64,000 nucleotides of DNA from NCBI GenBank assembly GCA_900542325.1, contig UQMY01000008.1:6596-70595 (forward strand). The letters are read 5' to 3'. The notes beneath the pieces are model-generated. The model searched no databases and had not been told where the DNA came from. It saw nothing but the letters and a program-made list of their open reading frames with translations. The position numbers were made by a program, and so were the translations under genes. This DNA is from an uncultured Collinsella sp. GTDB lineage: Bacteria > Actinomycetota > Coriobacteriia > Coriobacteriales > Coriobacteriaceae. Positions 34,921-44,353 of the stretch are shown here, piece by piece. Position 1 is the first letter of the stretch; each line of letters begins with the position of its first letter.

Positions 34921-36681
34921 GTGGCCGACCAGGACATCAAGATGCTCATCGAGCGCATTATGGCCGAGGCCCGGACCCATCAGTCCGCCCGCTTCTCAAA
35001 CGAAGTCTACGCAGACGAGCCGATTCTCAAGACCGGCCGCCAGATGCAGAACTTCCTTCCCGACCAGTACCGCAAAATGCGTGAGATATCGCGTTGGCAA
35101 GAAGACCCCAAGGGCGGCGCGGGGCGTTGGCTTTCGGAAGCCGAGCTTTTCTACCGCCAAGGCCTGCTGATGGCCAACTTTGAGGACGACTGCCCTTACA
35201 ACGGCACCTTTAAGTCGTACTTTCCCACCTACAATGCCATGAGCGATCGACAGTTGCGCGGCTACTTTACCTGGCGTGCCCAAGTGCGCCGCGGAACCGT
35301 CGAGGAAACGTCTACGTCCTTTGCCTTTCTGTATCTCTATGAGCTGATTTGCGGCATTGGCGTAGATAATCCGCTCGATGGTTTTAACAAGATCAAGGCC
35401 TTTTGGGATGCCTACCGCGCCTTTGAGCCCGGCATCGACCGGTTTGCGCGCGTGTGGCTGCAGGATTACGCCGTGTTCCACGGGCTCGACCCCAAGCTGC
35501 TTCGCGACTCTAAAACCGTCATGTTCGATAACGCCCTTATCGAGCTGCGGCGCGCGGCACGAGACCTTGTACCAGCACCGGCACCGTCCGGCCAGACCCC
35601 TAAGCGTCGCAAAATCTCCGTGCCCACGCTCCCCCTTCCGCCCGATGAGGTGCGCGAGGAACGACTCATGGCCGCCATCAACGCCCTCTCCACGTACAAC
35701 CTAAGTAACTCGCGGCTCGACCGCAGCCACCACCGCGATCTGCGACACGTGGCATGCGCCGTGTATGTCCGCATGGCGCGCTACTATGACACGCACCGAA
35801 AGACCGGCATCGTGGCGAGTTTATTTGGGGAGGAGACGGCCATGCCCTACACCATGTTTGCCTCGGCCGTATTCTTTGCGCCCGAGCGCCACGAGGACTG
35901 TGAATACCGTCTGGATCCTATCCATATCTACCGTTGCCAAAACGGCTTTTGGGAATGCATGCGTATCCATGGTAATAGGCAAAAGAGCGGCAAGCTCGGT
36001 GAAATGATGCGCGCCTGCGACCAACGCCTGCGCCTGACGTTGGACCCCGCCCATCCCCTTAAGGAAGAAAAGGTCCCCAAATATCTGGCCAAGATTATCG
36101 ATGACGAGATTGTGGCATGGCTTTCGTGGGACGCCGCACACCAGCCCGTCAAGATCGATATCGATCTGAGTCAGCTGGGGCACATTCGGAACGCCGCTGC
36201 GCAAACGCGCGAAGCGCTTTTGATCGATGAGGAACGCGAGGACAGCGCGTCCGCAGAAGCCGAGGCAGCGGACTCAGGGCAACCGGAAGCCGAGCCCGTA
36301 GCCGACGCGATGGTCGAGGCGGTCGCGGCGGCCGCAGGGCAGGACGAGTCCGACGAGCCGACCATATCCACCGAACAGTTTGGTGTCGTGGCACCGCTTC
36401 TCGCGCCGACGCCCGCGTTCGCAGCTGCTACGCCCGCTGACGCCACAAACGAACTCGCGCCCGCCGCAGACGCCTATCTCCGCGCGCTGCTCGAGCACAA
36501 CGCAGTACAGGCGGAATCGGCGGTAGTGCAATCGGAGCAGAGCGAGGACATGCTCGTCGATACCATCAACGAGGCGCTCTTTGACCTGGTGGGCGACACC
36601 GTAATTGAATTTAGCGCGGCAGGGCCGCAGATTATCGAGGACTACGAAGCAGACGTGAGAGGATACCTAGACCATGAGTGA
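34921..36681 (+). CDS. TerB_N / TerB_C domain protein
   Basis: A 586-residue soluble protein starting at a GTG behind GAGAGGAGAAG. Residues about 25-215 match the TerB_N domain (FSNEVYADEPILKTGR, GRWLSEAELFYRQGLLMANFEDD, YLYELICGIG, seen in parts). A central part (about 245-430) is basic and helical. After an Ala/Glu-rich linker, the last 60 residues with DTINEALFDLVGDTVIEF match TerB_C. Such proteins are known beside DUF2791 ATPases and helicases and are proposed to sense metal or stress and feed DNA-processing machines. The stop overlaps the next gene by eight bases. Confidence 0.75.
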   Translation: MADQDIKMLIERIMAEARTHQSARFSNEVYADEPILKTGRQMQNFLPDQYRKMREISRWQEDPKGGAGRWLSEAELFYRQGLLMANFEDDCPYNGTFKSYFPTYNAMSDRQLRGYFTWRAQVRRGTVEETSTSFAFLYLYELICGIGVDNPLDGFNKIKAFWDAYRAFEPGIDRFARVWLQDYAVFHGLDPKLLRDSKTVMFDNALIELRRAARDLVPAPAPSGQTPKRRKISVPTLPLPPDEVREERLMAAINALSTYNLSNSRLDRSHHRDLRHVACAVYVRMARYYDTHRKTGIVASLFGEETAMPYTMFASAVFFAPERHEDCEYRLDPIHIYRCQNGFWECMRIHGNRQKSGKLGEMMRACDQRLRLTLDPAHPLKEEKVPKYLAKIIDDEIVAWLSWDAAHQPVKIDIDLSQLGHIRNAAAQTREALLIDEEREDSASAEAEAADSGQPEAEPVADAMVEAVAAAAGQDESDEPTISTEQFGVVAPLLAPTPAFAAATPADATNELAPAADAYLRALLEHNAVQAESAVVQSEQSEDMLVDTINEALFDLVGDTVIEFSAAGPQIIEDYEADVRGYLDHE

Positions 36682-37978
36682 TACCGCATCCGCAGCACCT
36701 CGCGTGCCCAAGCGCGTCGCTGCCGTCATTCTCAACTCGCTCAAGGGCGGCGTGGTCCCGCGCATCGGCCTTCCTTACATCACCGTAGGGCGCGAGGTCG
36801 AGATCCGCGCCCTGCTCACCGATCTGAGTCTCATCGCCGACGGTGGCGCGAGCTTCCGCTTTCTGGTCGGTCGTTACGGCGCCGGCAAGAGCTTTTTGCT
36901 CCAGACCATCCGCACGCACGCCATGGGCGAGGGATTCGTCGTCGCTGATGCCGACCTGTCGCCCGAGCGCCGCCTGCAGGGCGGTCAGGGACAGGGCCTT
37001 GCCACCTACCGCGAGCTCATCCGCAATATATCGACCAAGACGCGCCCCGAGGGCGGTGCGCTCAACCTTATCCTGGATCGCTGGGTCGCCTCGTGTGCCG
37101 ATGCCGACGAGCCTGCCGTCAATGCCCAACTGGCGCCGCTCGAGGAAATGGTCCACGGCTTTGACTTCACCCGCATGCTCCGCCGCTACCGCGCGGCCGT
37201 ATCCGAGGGCGACGAAGAAGCTATGAGCCGCGTGACCAAATGGATCCGCGGCGAATACCGCACCAAGAGCGAGGCTCGCGCCGAACTGGGGTCCTCAACC
37301 ATCATCAGCGACGATGACTGGTACGACTACGTCAAACTCATTGCGCGCTTTTTGGTCTGCAGCGGCTACAAGGGCATGCTGGTGCTCATCGACGAGCTCG
37401 TGAATCTGTATAAGATTCCCAACGCCATCACGCGCCAATACAACTACGAGAAGATCCTGACCATGTACAACGACACGCTCCAGGGCAAGGCGCAGTACTT
37501 GGGCATGATCATGGGCGGCACGCCAACCTCCATCGATGACCGCCGCCGTGGCGTGTTCTCCTACGAGGCCCTGCGCAGCCGACTCGCTCAAGGCCGCTTT
37601 GCACGCGAGGATCTTAAGGACATGCTCGCGCCCATCATCCGCCTGCAACCACTCACCTACGAGGAGTTGCTGGTGCTGATCGAAAAACTCATGCAGATCC
37701 ATGCTGGCTACTTTGGCTGGACGCCCACGCTTACCGAGAACGACTTGGTAGACTTCCTCAAGATTGAGTTTGGCCGCGTGGGAGCCGATACGCACTTGAC
37801 GCCGCGTGAGGTCATCCGTGACTTTATCGAGCTGCTCGATATCCTGTGTCAGAATCCCGATGCACATGTGGCCGAGCTGCTGCAAAGCGTCGGCGGCGAC
37901 GCGCTGGCGCCGGCAGCCGCAACAGGCGACACCGGCACCGCAGGCGGCGACCGCAACTTCGCCGAGTTCACCATCTAA
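36674..37978 (+). CDS. DUF2791 (BREX BrxD-like) P-loop ATPase
   Basis: A 434-residue ATPase. Walker A is GRYGAGKS (residues 66-73, preceded by FRFLV) and Walker B is MLVLIDE (235-241). The opening with NSLKGGVVPRIGLPYITVGREVEI is typical of the DUF2791 family that includes BrxD of type 2 BREX phage defence. In such pairs the ATPase works with a BrxHI/Lhr-like helicase, and here a helicase follows 116 nt downstream. No other brx or pgl gene (pglX, pglZ, brxC) is present, so this is not BREX. The start overlaps the TerB gene. Confidence 0.8.
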   Translation: MSDTASAAPRVPKRVAAVILNSLKGGVVPRIGLPYITVGREVEIRALLTDLSLIADGGASFRFLVGRYGAGKSFLLQTIRTHAMGEGFVVADADLSPERRLQGGQGQGLATYRELIRNISTKTRPEGGALNLILDRWVASCADADEPAVNAQLAPLEEMVHGFDFTRMLRRYRAAVSEGDEEAMSRVTKWIRGEYRTKSEARAELGSSTIISDDDWYDYVKLIARFLVCSGYKGMLVLIDELVNLYKIPNAITRQYNYEKILTMYNDTLQGKAQYLGMIMGGTPTSIDDRRRGVFSYEALRSRLAQGRFAREDLKDMLAPIIRLQPLTYEELLVLIEKLMQIHAGYFGWTPTLTENDLVDFLKIEFGRVGADTHLTPREVIRDFIELLDILCQNPDAHVAELLQSVGGDALAPAAATGDTGTAGGDRNFAEFTI

Positions 37979-38094
37979 CCTACCAAAAAGGGACAGGTTT
38001 ATTTTGGCAGGTTTTATCTGGGCAAACGTTGAAGCAGTAATGCAGCAAGCCGTTGCCAGCCGCGTTGAGAGATTCGTTGTTGAAAGGAGGTCCC

Positions 38095-40539
38095 GTGAAC
38101 GCCTTTGACCGCTACGCCCCGTTTATCCAAGACTTCATCTACTCCCACGATTGGGAGAGCTTGCGCTCTATCCAGGTTGCGGCGGCAGATTCCATCTTCA
38201 ACACACAGGACAATGTGCTCCTGACGGCATCCACGGCTTCCGGCAAAACCGAGGCAGCCTTCTTTCCCATCCTGACCGAGTTTTGGGAGAACCCGCCCGC
38301 AAGCGTGGGCGCCCTCTACATTGGCCCCCTCAAGGCGCTCATCAACGACCAATTCGTCCGCCTCAACGACCTGTGCGAAGAAGCCGATATCCCCGTCTGG
38401 CACTGGCATGGCGATGTCTCGCAATCACACAAGGCCAAACTCATCAAAAAACCGAGCGGCATCCTACAGATTACGCCCGAGTCGCTCGAGGCGCTCCTGA
38501 TCCATAAGCACATGGCGATCCCTCGTATGTTTTGCGACCTGCGCTATGTGGTTATCGACGAAGTCCATTCGCTCATGCGCGGCGACCGCGGCGGGCAGAC
38601 GCTCTGTCTTATCGAGCGCCTCTCACGCATGGCAGGCGTGCAGCCCCGCCGCATTGGCCTTTCGGCCACCATCGGCGACCCCGAGCGCACGGGCGCCTTT
38701 CTCTCGCAGGGAACGGGGCGCGGCTGCGTTATCCCCCGCTTTGAGGAACCGCGCCGCGTGTGGCGCATCTCCATGGAGCACTTCTACAACTCGGGCCCCC
38801 AGGCTCAGCAACGAGGATTCGTAGGCACAGGTCCACAAGAAGCCGAGGTGCTTGCTTGCGAGCGTATTGAGACGGCGGCGCCCGCGGCGCTGCCCGCATC
38901 CGGACAAGACATGTGCCACAGCGGACAGCTTACACGGGAAGAACACCGTCAACGTCGTGAGCAGGCGCGGGGCAAGGCCGCTCCCAAAGACCGTCGCACT
39001 TCCTCGGCCCCCGAGGGCGAAGTCGATATCCCGCGAGCGACCGAGCAGGCGCTTCTCAACCCCACCGACACGGCGCCCGACAACGCCGACCCCGGCATGG
39101 GCTATATCTTTGAGCATACGCGCGGCCGCAAATGCCTGGTCTTTGCCAACTCGCGCGAGGAGGCAGAGGCCGTGTGCTCCATGCTGCGCAGCTACTGCGA
39201 GAGCCGGCACGAGCCCGACCGTTTTCTCATCCATCACGGCAATCTTTCGGCATCGCTACGCGAGACGGCCGAGGAGCTCATGCGCGACGAGGAGCAGACG
39301 CAGACAACCGTCACCACCTCTACGCTGGAGCTCGGTATCGATATCGGCCGCTTGGAGCGCGCCTTCCAGATTGACGCGCCGTTTACCGTCAGCTCCTTTT
39401 TGCAGCGCATGGGGCGCACGGGCCGTCGCGATCTTCCGCCCGAGATGTGGTTTGTCATGCGCGAGGAAGAGCCCGAGCCGCGCACGATGATGCCCGAAAC
39501 CATTCCCTGGAAGCTCCTGCAGGGTATCGCGCTCGTACAACTCTATCGCGAGGAAAAGTGGGTCGAGCCACCCGAGCTCGATCGTCTCCCCTACAGCCTG
39601 CTCTATCACCAGACTATGTCGACCCTCGCCAGCACCGGCGAGCTCACGCCGGCCGAACTTGCCCAGCGCGTGCTCACGCTCAGCTATTTCCACCGTGTCT
39701 CGGCAGACGATTACCGTGTGCTGCTACGTCACCTCATTAAGATCGACCATATCCAGGTCACCGAAGGTGGCGGGCTCATCGTGGGTCTCGCGGGCGAGCG
39801 CATCATCAACAACTTTAAGTTCTACGCCGTGTTCCAGGAAAACGAGGAGTTTACCGTCCGGAGCGAATCGGCCGAGCTGGGCACGATCGTTAATCCGCCC
39901 CCGCCCGGTGAGCGCATCGCCATCGCCGGACACTGCTGGATTGTCGAGGAAGTGGACTGGAAGCGCCACACTGTCTTTGCCACGCAGGTCAAGGGCCGGG
40001 TGCCGGCCTACTTTGGCGACTGCCCCGGCGACATTAACACGCATGTGCTCGAGCGCATGCGCAAGGCGCTCAACGAGCACGCGACATATCCGTACCTTAT
40101 GGGTAACGCACGGGCCCGCTTGGCGCAGGCTCGTCATACCGCCGAGATTTCGGGGGCGGGAACCAAGCCGCTCATTAACCTGGGCGGCGATACCTGGGTG
40201 CTCTTCCCCTGGCTGGGCAGCTACGCCTTTTTGGCGCTCGAGCGCATGCTCAAGATTAAATGTGCCGCGGAGCTGGGCCTTCGCGGGCTCGATCCGTCAC
40301 GCCCGTACTTTATGCAGTTTAAGATGAAGGCCGATGAGGAGACGTTCTTTGAGGTGCTCGCCGCCGAGGCCGAGAAGGACTTCGATCCCATCGAGCTCGT
40401 CTATCCTGGCGAGGTGCCTTACTTTGACCGCTACGACGAGTTTGTTCCCGAAGAGCTCGTGCGCAAGGGCTTTGCCGAAGGTGTGCTCGACATAGAGGGC
40501 ATGAAGCAGCGCGTTCTCGGCTGGCGCGACCACGCCTAA
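38095..40539 (+). CDS. BrxHI/Lhr-like DEAD/DEAH superfamily 2 helicase
   Basis: An 814-residue helicase starting at a GTG behind a near-perfect AAAGGAGGT. Motifs: ASTASGKT (residues 45-52), DEVH (155-158), LSAT (189-192), then a helicase C lobe with TTSTLELGIDIG and QRMGRTGRR. An acidic-basic insertion (about residues 255-345) separates the lobes. The C-terminal half has conserved blocks (FYAVFQENEEF, LGSYAFLALERML) like the BrxHI/Lhr-type helicases. The frame opens 14 codons earlier without a site. It is the third gene of the cassette and probably remodels DNA together with the ATPase. Confidence 0.8.
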   Translation: MNAFDRYAPFIQDFIYSHDWESLRSIQVAAADSIFNTQDNVLLTASTASGKTEAAFFPILTEFWENPPASVGALYIGPLKALINDQFVRLNDLCEEADIPVWHWHGDVSQSHKAKLIKKPSGILQITPESLEALLIHKHMAIPRMFCDLRYVVIDEVHSLMRGDRGGQTLCLIERLSRMAGVQPRRIGLSATIGDPERTGAFLSQGTGRGCVIPRFEEPRRVWRISMEHFYNSGPQAQQRGFVGTGPQEAEVLACERIETAAPAALPASGQDMCHSGQLTREEHRQRREQARGKAAPKDRRTSSAPEGEVDIPRATEQALLNPTDTAPDNADPGMGYIFEHTRGRKCLVFANSREEAEAVCSMLRSYCESRHEPDRFLIHHGNLSASLRETAEELMRDEEQTQTTVTTSTLELGIDIGRLERAFQIDAPFTVSSFLQRMGRTGRRDLPPEMWFVMREEEPEPRTMMPETIPWKLLQGIALVQLYREEKWVEPPELDRLPYSLLYHQTMSTLASTGELTPAELAQRVLTLSYFHRVSADDYRVLLRHLIKIDHIQVTEGGGLIVGLAGERIINNFKFYAVFQENEEFTVRSESAELGTIVNPPPPGERIAIAGHCWIVEEVDWKRHTVFATQVKGRVPAYFGDCPGDINTHVLERMRKALNEHATYPYLMGNARARLAQARHTAEISGAGTKPLINLGGDTWVLFPWLGSYAFLALERMLKIKCAAELGLRGLDPSRPYFMQFKMKADEETFFEVLAAEAEKDFDPIELVYPGEVPYFDRYDEFVPEELVRKGFAEGVLDIEGMKQRVLGWRDHA

Positions 40540-40566
40540 GACCAGTCTATTTTGGGACGGGGAGAC

Positions 40567-41445
40567 TTACTTGTCGTGAAGGACGGTGCCGAGGAAGTCG
40601 GTGTCGAAGGGCACGGCTTCGGCAAAGGCGTAGTCGCCGTCGCTGGCGATGAGCAGGTAGTTCTCCTCGCCACCGAACTCCGCGTCGCCGCAGGGAACCA
40701 CCCAAGCGTGGCCAAACACCTCGAGCACCGTGGCAACGCAATCGCGTAGAAACGTCACGTCGCTCCCCTCGTTCGCGCTCACGATATTGGCGACATAGAT
40801 ACCGCCGGGGTTCAGGCTGCCCCGCACCAAACGCAGCGCCTCAACCGTTGCCAGCTCGCGCACGGGCTCGGCACCACCAAAGCAATCGCTCGCGACCACA
40901 TCGTAGCGACAATGACCCACGCTCGTCACGCCCAGATACGAACGAGCCTCGGCGGTAATCACGCGCAAGCGGTCGCCCACCATACGCTCCAGCTCGTTCA
41001 GATAGAACCAACGACGCGCCAGACGCGTAATCTCGGCATCGTACTCAAGGACGTCCATGCGCAGGCCCTCGCGCGACATCAGCGCGAACTTGGGATAGGC
41101 AAACCCGCCGCCGCCCAGCATAAGCACGTGATCGATGCCATGACCATACGCATCGCGCATGGCGTCCTCAGCCTCAAACACATCGTCAAACGCACGACAG
41201 TATGCAAAGACGGGCTCTGCCCAACGCTCGCCAACGTAGGTCGCACTTTGGTAGACGCCGCCTTGCACCAACACGCGGACTTCGTCGCCGCTCTCATCGT
41301 GCACGCGCTTCACACGCGCCAACCCATTGCGGGTCCTCGCGACCTGCAGACAGGCAGCGCGAACAGCGACGGCGGCCGCACCGAGCGCCGCGGCTCCCAG
41401 AGCAACGCCGGCAACGACGCCAGCAGAAACACTCGGCTTGTTCAT
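40567..41445 (-). CDS. Spermidine-synthase-like methyltransferase-fold protein
   Basis: A 292-residue protein with a single N-terminal membrane segment (about residues 8-30) and a Rossmann methyltransferase fold of the polyamine synthase family: LMLGGGGFAYPK (nucleotide loop), LEYDAEITRLARRWF and YDVVASDCFGG. The GGG-Y-P arrangement is typical of spermidine-synthase-like proteins, but the membrane anchor and the lack of a polyamine operon argue against true SpeE. It begins right after elp3 (41446) and is probably co-transcribed with it. Confidence 0.65.
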   Translation of the reverse strand: MNKPSVSAGVVAGVALGAAALGAAAVAVRAACLQVARTRNGLARVKRVHDESGDEVRVLVQGGVYQSATYVGERWAEPVFAYCRAFDDVFEAEDAMRDAYGHGIDHVLMLGGGGFAYPKFALMSREGLRMDVLEYDAEITRLARRWFYLNELERMVGDRLRVITAEARSYLGVTSVGHCRYDVVASDCFGGAEPVRELATVEALRLVRGSLNPGGIYVANIVSANEGSDVTFLRDCVATVLEVFGHAWVVPCGDAEFGGEENYLLIASDGDYAFAEAVPFDTDFLGTVLHDK

Positions 41446-43353
41446 CTAGAGCTCCTTTTGCAGATAGAGTCCATGGTCGTAAAAACCCAGATGGCGATAG
41501 TACTCGCGCGTACCGATCGCGCTGATCACGTTGATGTGCGAATACCCCGCGTCCCGAGCAATATGGCATGCACGCTCCACCAGCAACCGCCCCAGCCCAT
41601 GGTGCTGGGCCGCCTGGCTTTGATCCCCCACGCGCGCCGCCATGCCATACACGTGCACCTCGCGAATCATCGCCTCGTCCGGCATCGTCGGCAGCTCGTC
41701 CGCGTGCGCGGCAACAAACGAATGGTCGGGCAACGACAACCGCAAAAAACCCGCGATCTTGCCCTGCGGCGTCACCCACTGCAAAAAGCGCTCATAAGTC
41801 ACCGGCGTCTCGTACGCCACTTCCTCATCGAGAGACAGCTCATCCAAGTCGGCACCCGCGGTACCGATCTCGCGATAGCGAATCTCGCGCACCGCCGCGC
41901 CTTCTCCGCGAGCCGCCAAGCGGTTCTCGACGAGTTGACGCAGGTTGGGCTTCTTGTTGCCCACCATGATGTCATCGGAACTAAAATCGCGGATCATGCG
42001 GCTGATACGGCAGAACGACGGCGTCACCACGATGTCGTCGGCCAGCACGTCGAGCAGCTCTTCCTCGGTATAGGGGCGCCACTCGCCGCGCTCGTAACAG
42101 CCCACCAGACGCGAGCCCTCGATGAGTGCGCACGGGTAGACCTTGACCTCGTCGGGCATAAAGGCCCCCTCGGTCATAAAGCGCTCGTAGTCGCGCTTGT
42201 CCCCCTCGGGCGTGGCGCCGAGCAAGTTGAGCATAAAGTGCGCGTGGATCTTAAAACCAAACAGGCGCGCGAGCGAAAACGCTCGCTCGATCTGTGCCAC
42301 CGAAATACGGCGTTCGTTGATGTCGAGTAGGTGCTGGTCGAGACTCTGGATGCCCATCTGAATCTTGGTGCAGCCCAGGCGGCGAACGAGCGTAAGCGCT
42401 TGCGGCGTCACGGCATCGGGGCGCGTCTCGATAACGAGCCCCACCACGCGATGCTTCGCCGTCTCGTTGATGCGCTGCAGGCGCTCAAGCTCCTCCATCG
42501 TCGCCGTCTGCCACTCGGCAACCTCGCCCCACGGCGTACCGGGGCCGTACAGACGACGCACCGCGCGGTTGTAGCCGCCCACGGCGGCATCCACACGCTC
42601 CTGCTCGTCGGCAACGCCGGCAGTAAGCTCGGCCTCGTCTGTCGCAATGCCGGCGGCCCGATAGCGCTCGCGACGCTCCGCCACTACCGACGGAAGAGCA
42701 TCGGCGGGAGCATCATCGAGCAGGCGCCCTGCCTCGGCACGACTGATACCCGGACGCGCCAGCATGGGATTGGCCGCCACGCCGGCCACGGCATCGTCAT
42801 TGAGCGCACGGAAAAGCTCCGACATAAACCATGTCTGATAGCCTTCCGGATAGTCGCTCCAGGTGCCACCGAGCACGATGAGCTCGATCTTATCGGTCGC
42901 ATGCCCCATCTGCGAAAGCGCGGTCAGACGAGCACTCACCTGCAGGTACGGGTCGAAGCAGTTTTGCTCCGCACGGGCGCACGCCGGCTCGTCGTGCAGA
43001 TAGCTTTTGGGCATTCGCAGATCGCTGGGGCAAAACAGGCAATCGCCCGAGCAAGGCCAGGACTTGGTGATGACGGTAATGGTCGCCACGCCCGAAGCCG
43101 TTCGGCGCGGCTTCATGCGCAGTACCTGCAGCAGTTGACGCTCCAGCTCGGCATCGACATTCCACCCAGCCCAACGAGTCGGCTCCTCGCGTTTAACCCG
43201 CTGGTAGAACGGCAGCAGACGGCGCTTGGCCAGGTCGCGTTTGTCGGCACCCTCGCGGCGCGCCTCGGTATGTATCAGTTTGACGAGCGCCTTGTCGTCA
43301 ACGGTCTCGCCGCGACGCAGGGCCTCGAGTATGTTCAAGATAATCTGTTCCAT
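41446..43353 (-). CDS. elp3: Elp3-type tRNA uridine-34 carboxymethylating radical SAM/GNAT enzyme
   Basis: A 635-residue protein. The radical SAM cluster CSGDCLFC (Cys101, 105, 108) sits in the expected Elp3 position, followed by KSYLHDEPACARAEQNCFDPY, QMGHATDKIELIVLGGTWSDYPEGYQTWF, SLDQH and a C-terminal GNAT acetyltransferase domain ending HLGFYDHGLYLQKEL (seen in parts). Elp3 installs the carboxymethyl group on U34 of tRNA wobble uridines. It is universal in archaea and eukaryotes but patchy in bacteria. The ATG at 43353 follows GGGGG. Confidence 0.9.
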   Translation of the reverse strand: MEQIILNILEALRRGETVDDKALVKLIHTEARREGADKRDLAKRRLLPFYQRVKREEPTRWAGWNVDAELERQLLQVLRMKPRRTASGVATITVITKSWPCSGDCLFCPSDLRMPKSYLHDEPACARAEQNCFDPYLQVSARLTALSQMGHATDKIELIVLGGTWSDYPEGYQTWFMSELFRALNDDAVAGVAANPMLARPGISRAEAGRLLDDAPADALPSVVAERRERYRAAGIATDEAELTAGVADEQERVDAAVGGYNRAVRRLYGPGTPWGEVAEWQTATMEELERLQRINETAKHRVVGLVIETRPDAVTPQALTLVRRLGCTKIQMGIQSLDQHLLDINERRISVAQIERAFSLARLFGFKIHAHFMLNLLGATPEGDKRDYERFMTEGAFMPDEVKVYPCALIEGSRLVGCYERGEWRPYTEEELLDVLADDIVVTPSFCRISRMIRDFSSDDIMVGNKKPNLRQLVENRLAARGEGAAVREIRYREIGTAGADLDELSLDEEVAYETPVTYERFLQWVTPQGKIAGFLRLSLPDHSFVAAHADELPTMPDEAMIREVHVYGMAARVGDQSQAAQHHGLGRLLVERACHIARDAGYSHINVISAIGTREYYRHLGFYDHGLYLQKEL

Positions 43354-43373
43354 GCCCCCATTGTAAAGGCAAA

Positions 43374-43403
43374 GGCGCCGGAGCCCGTCACGGCTCCGGC
43401 GCC
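43374..43403 (-). terminator. Terminator between the DUF4097 gene and elp3
   Basis: A perfect 12-bp stem GGCGCCGGAGCC/GGCTCCGGCGCC followed by TTTGCCTTTAC on the minus strand, 54 nt past the DUF4097 stop. Confidence 0.7.
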
Positions 43404-43456
43404 TACATCAAACAGCACGTATAAGCATTTATGTTTGCGGACTTAGCCCGCCGTCG

Positions 43457-44353
43457 TCATTCCGGATTGAACGACATGTCACCCGAACCAACCGCAAAGC
43501 GATACGTGGCGGACTTATCGCCATTCTCGAACTCGAGGCTCGAAATCGCCTCGTCGTCGTAGCTATCCGGAAGGAAATCGCTCTCGAAGTCACCGCTACC
43601 CAGAGTAAGGCTCGCCTTAAAGCCCGTAGAGTTCGGAACCATCATCTCCACATCGCCCGAGCCCACGGTAACATCCATCGAGTTCGCGGGGGCCTGATTC
43701 AGGTCAAACGTCACATCGCCCGAACCGACCTCGGCGCTGAGCGCATCAGTCACGCCGCCCGCAAACTTTACATCTCCCGAGTCCAGGAAAAGATCGAAGC
43801 CATCGCAGATGATGCCGGCGATCTGCAGATCACCCGAACGTACGTGCGCGTTAACTCCCTTCAGATGTTCGGCAACACGGCGCGGCAGCTCAACCGTAAC
43901 CGTGCGGTCGATTGCCTTACCGTCATCACTTCTAAACTGGGAAATCTTGAGTGCCGAGTCTTTGACGGATGCGATATTTTGCGTCGCGGCCTTGGAGGCA
44001 TCCATACCCTTGGCAACACGCCCCCGCTCGATAACGCGAGCCTTGTTGCCATCAACAACCTTGACGTCCACCGAAGCCGCATTGATATCGAAATCGAGGT
44101 AGCGGAACATATCGGCATCAAAAGTCGTACTCGAAAGCTGCTGAGGCTGAGCGGAATACTTACCGCCATCGTTCAAAACATCGGCGTCAACCGCATCGTC
44201 CATACCGGACAAGCCGGATGCAATATTGCCGAGATCCCACGGACCATCAAAATGAATCAATGTCCGCGAAGCGCCAAAGACAAGCCCAACAATAAGCACA
44301 AACGCTCCGATGCCAACGCCCAGACGCACCTTAGATTCATGCGAGAGTTTCAT
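43457..44353 (-). CDS. DUF4097 beta-strand repeat membrane protein
   Basis: A 298-residue protein with one N-terminal membrane segment (about residues 12-29) and an outer right-handed beta-type domain of DUF4097, marked by repeated SGD turns: VRSGDLQIAG, LDSGDVKFAG, VGSGDVTFD, VGSGDVEMM, LGSGDFESD and VGSGDMSFN. It starts one base within the stop of the upstream XRE-type gene (TAATG), so the two form an operon. These proteins are probably surface sensors or adhesins linked to a regulator. It shows what the truncated copy at 7008-7271 has lost. Confidence 0.82.
   Translation of the reverse strand: MKLSHESKVRLGVGIGAFVLIVGLVFGASRTLIHFDGPWDLGNIASGLSGMDDAVDADVLNDGGKYSAQPQQLSSTTFDADMFRYLDFDINAASVDVKVVDGNKARVIERGRVAKGMDASKAATQNIASVKDSALKISQFRSDDGKAIDRTVTVELPRRVAEHLKGVNAHVRSGDLQIAGIICDGFDLFLDSGDVKFAGGVTDALSAEVGSGDVTFDLNQAPANSMDVTVGSGDVEMMVPNSTGFKASLTLGSGDFESDFLPDSYDDEAISSLEFENGDKSATYRFAVGSGDMSFNPE

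Noticed and set aside
34921..40539. A BREX system.
   Set aside because: Only BrxD-like and BrxHI-like genes are present; there is no methyltransferase, PglZ phosphatase or BrxC ATPase.
40567..41445. True spermidine synthase speE.
   Set aside because: The N-terminal membrane anchor and the absence of polyamine genes do not fit.
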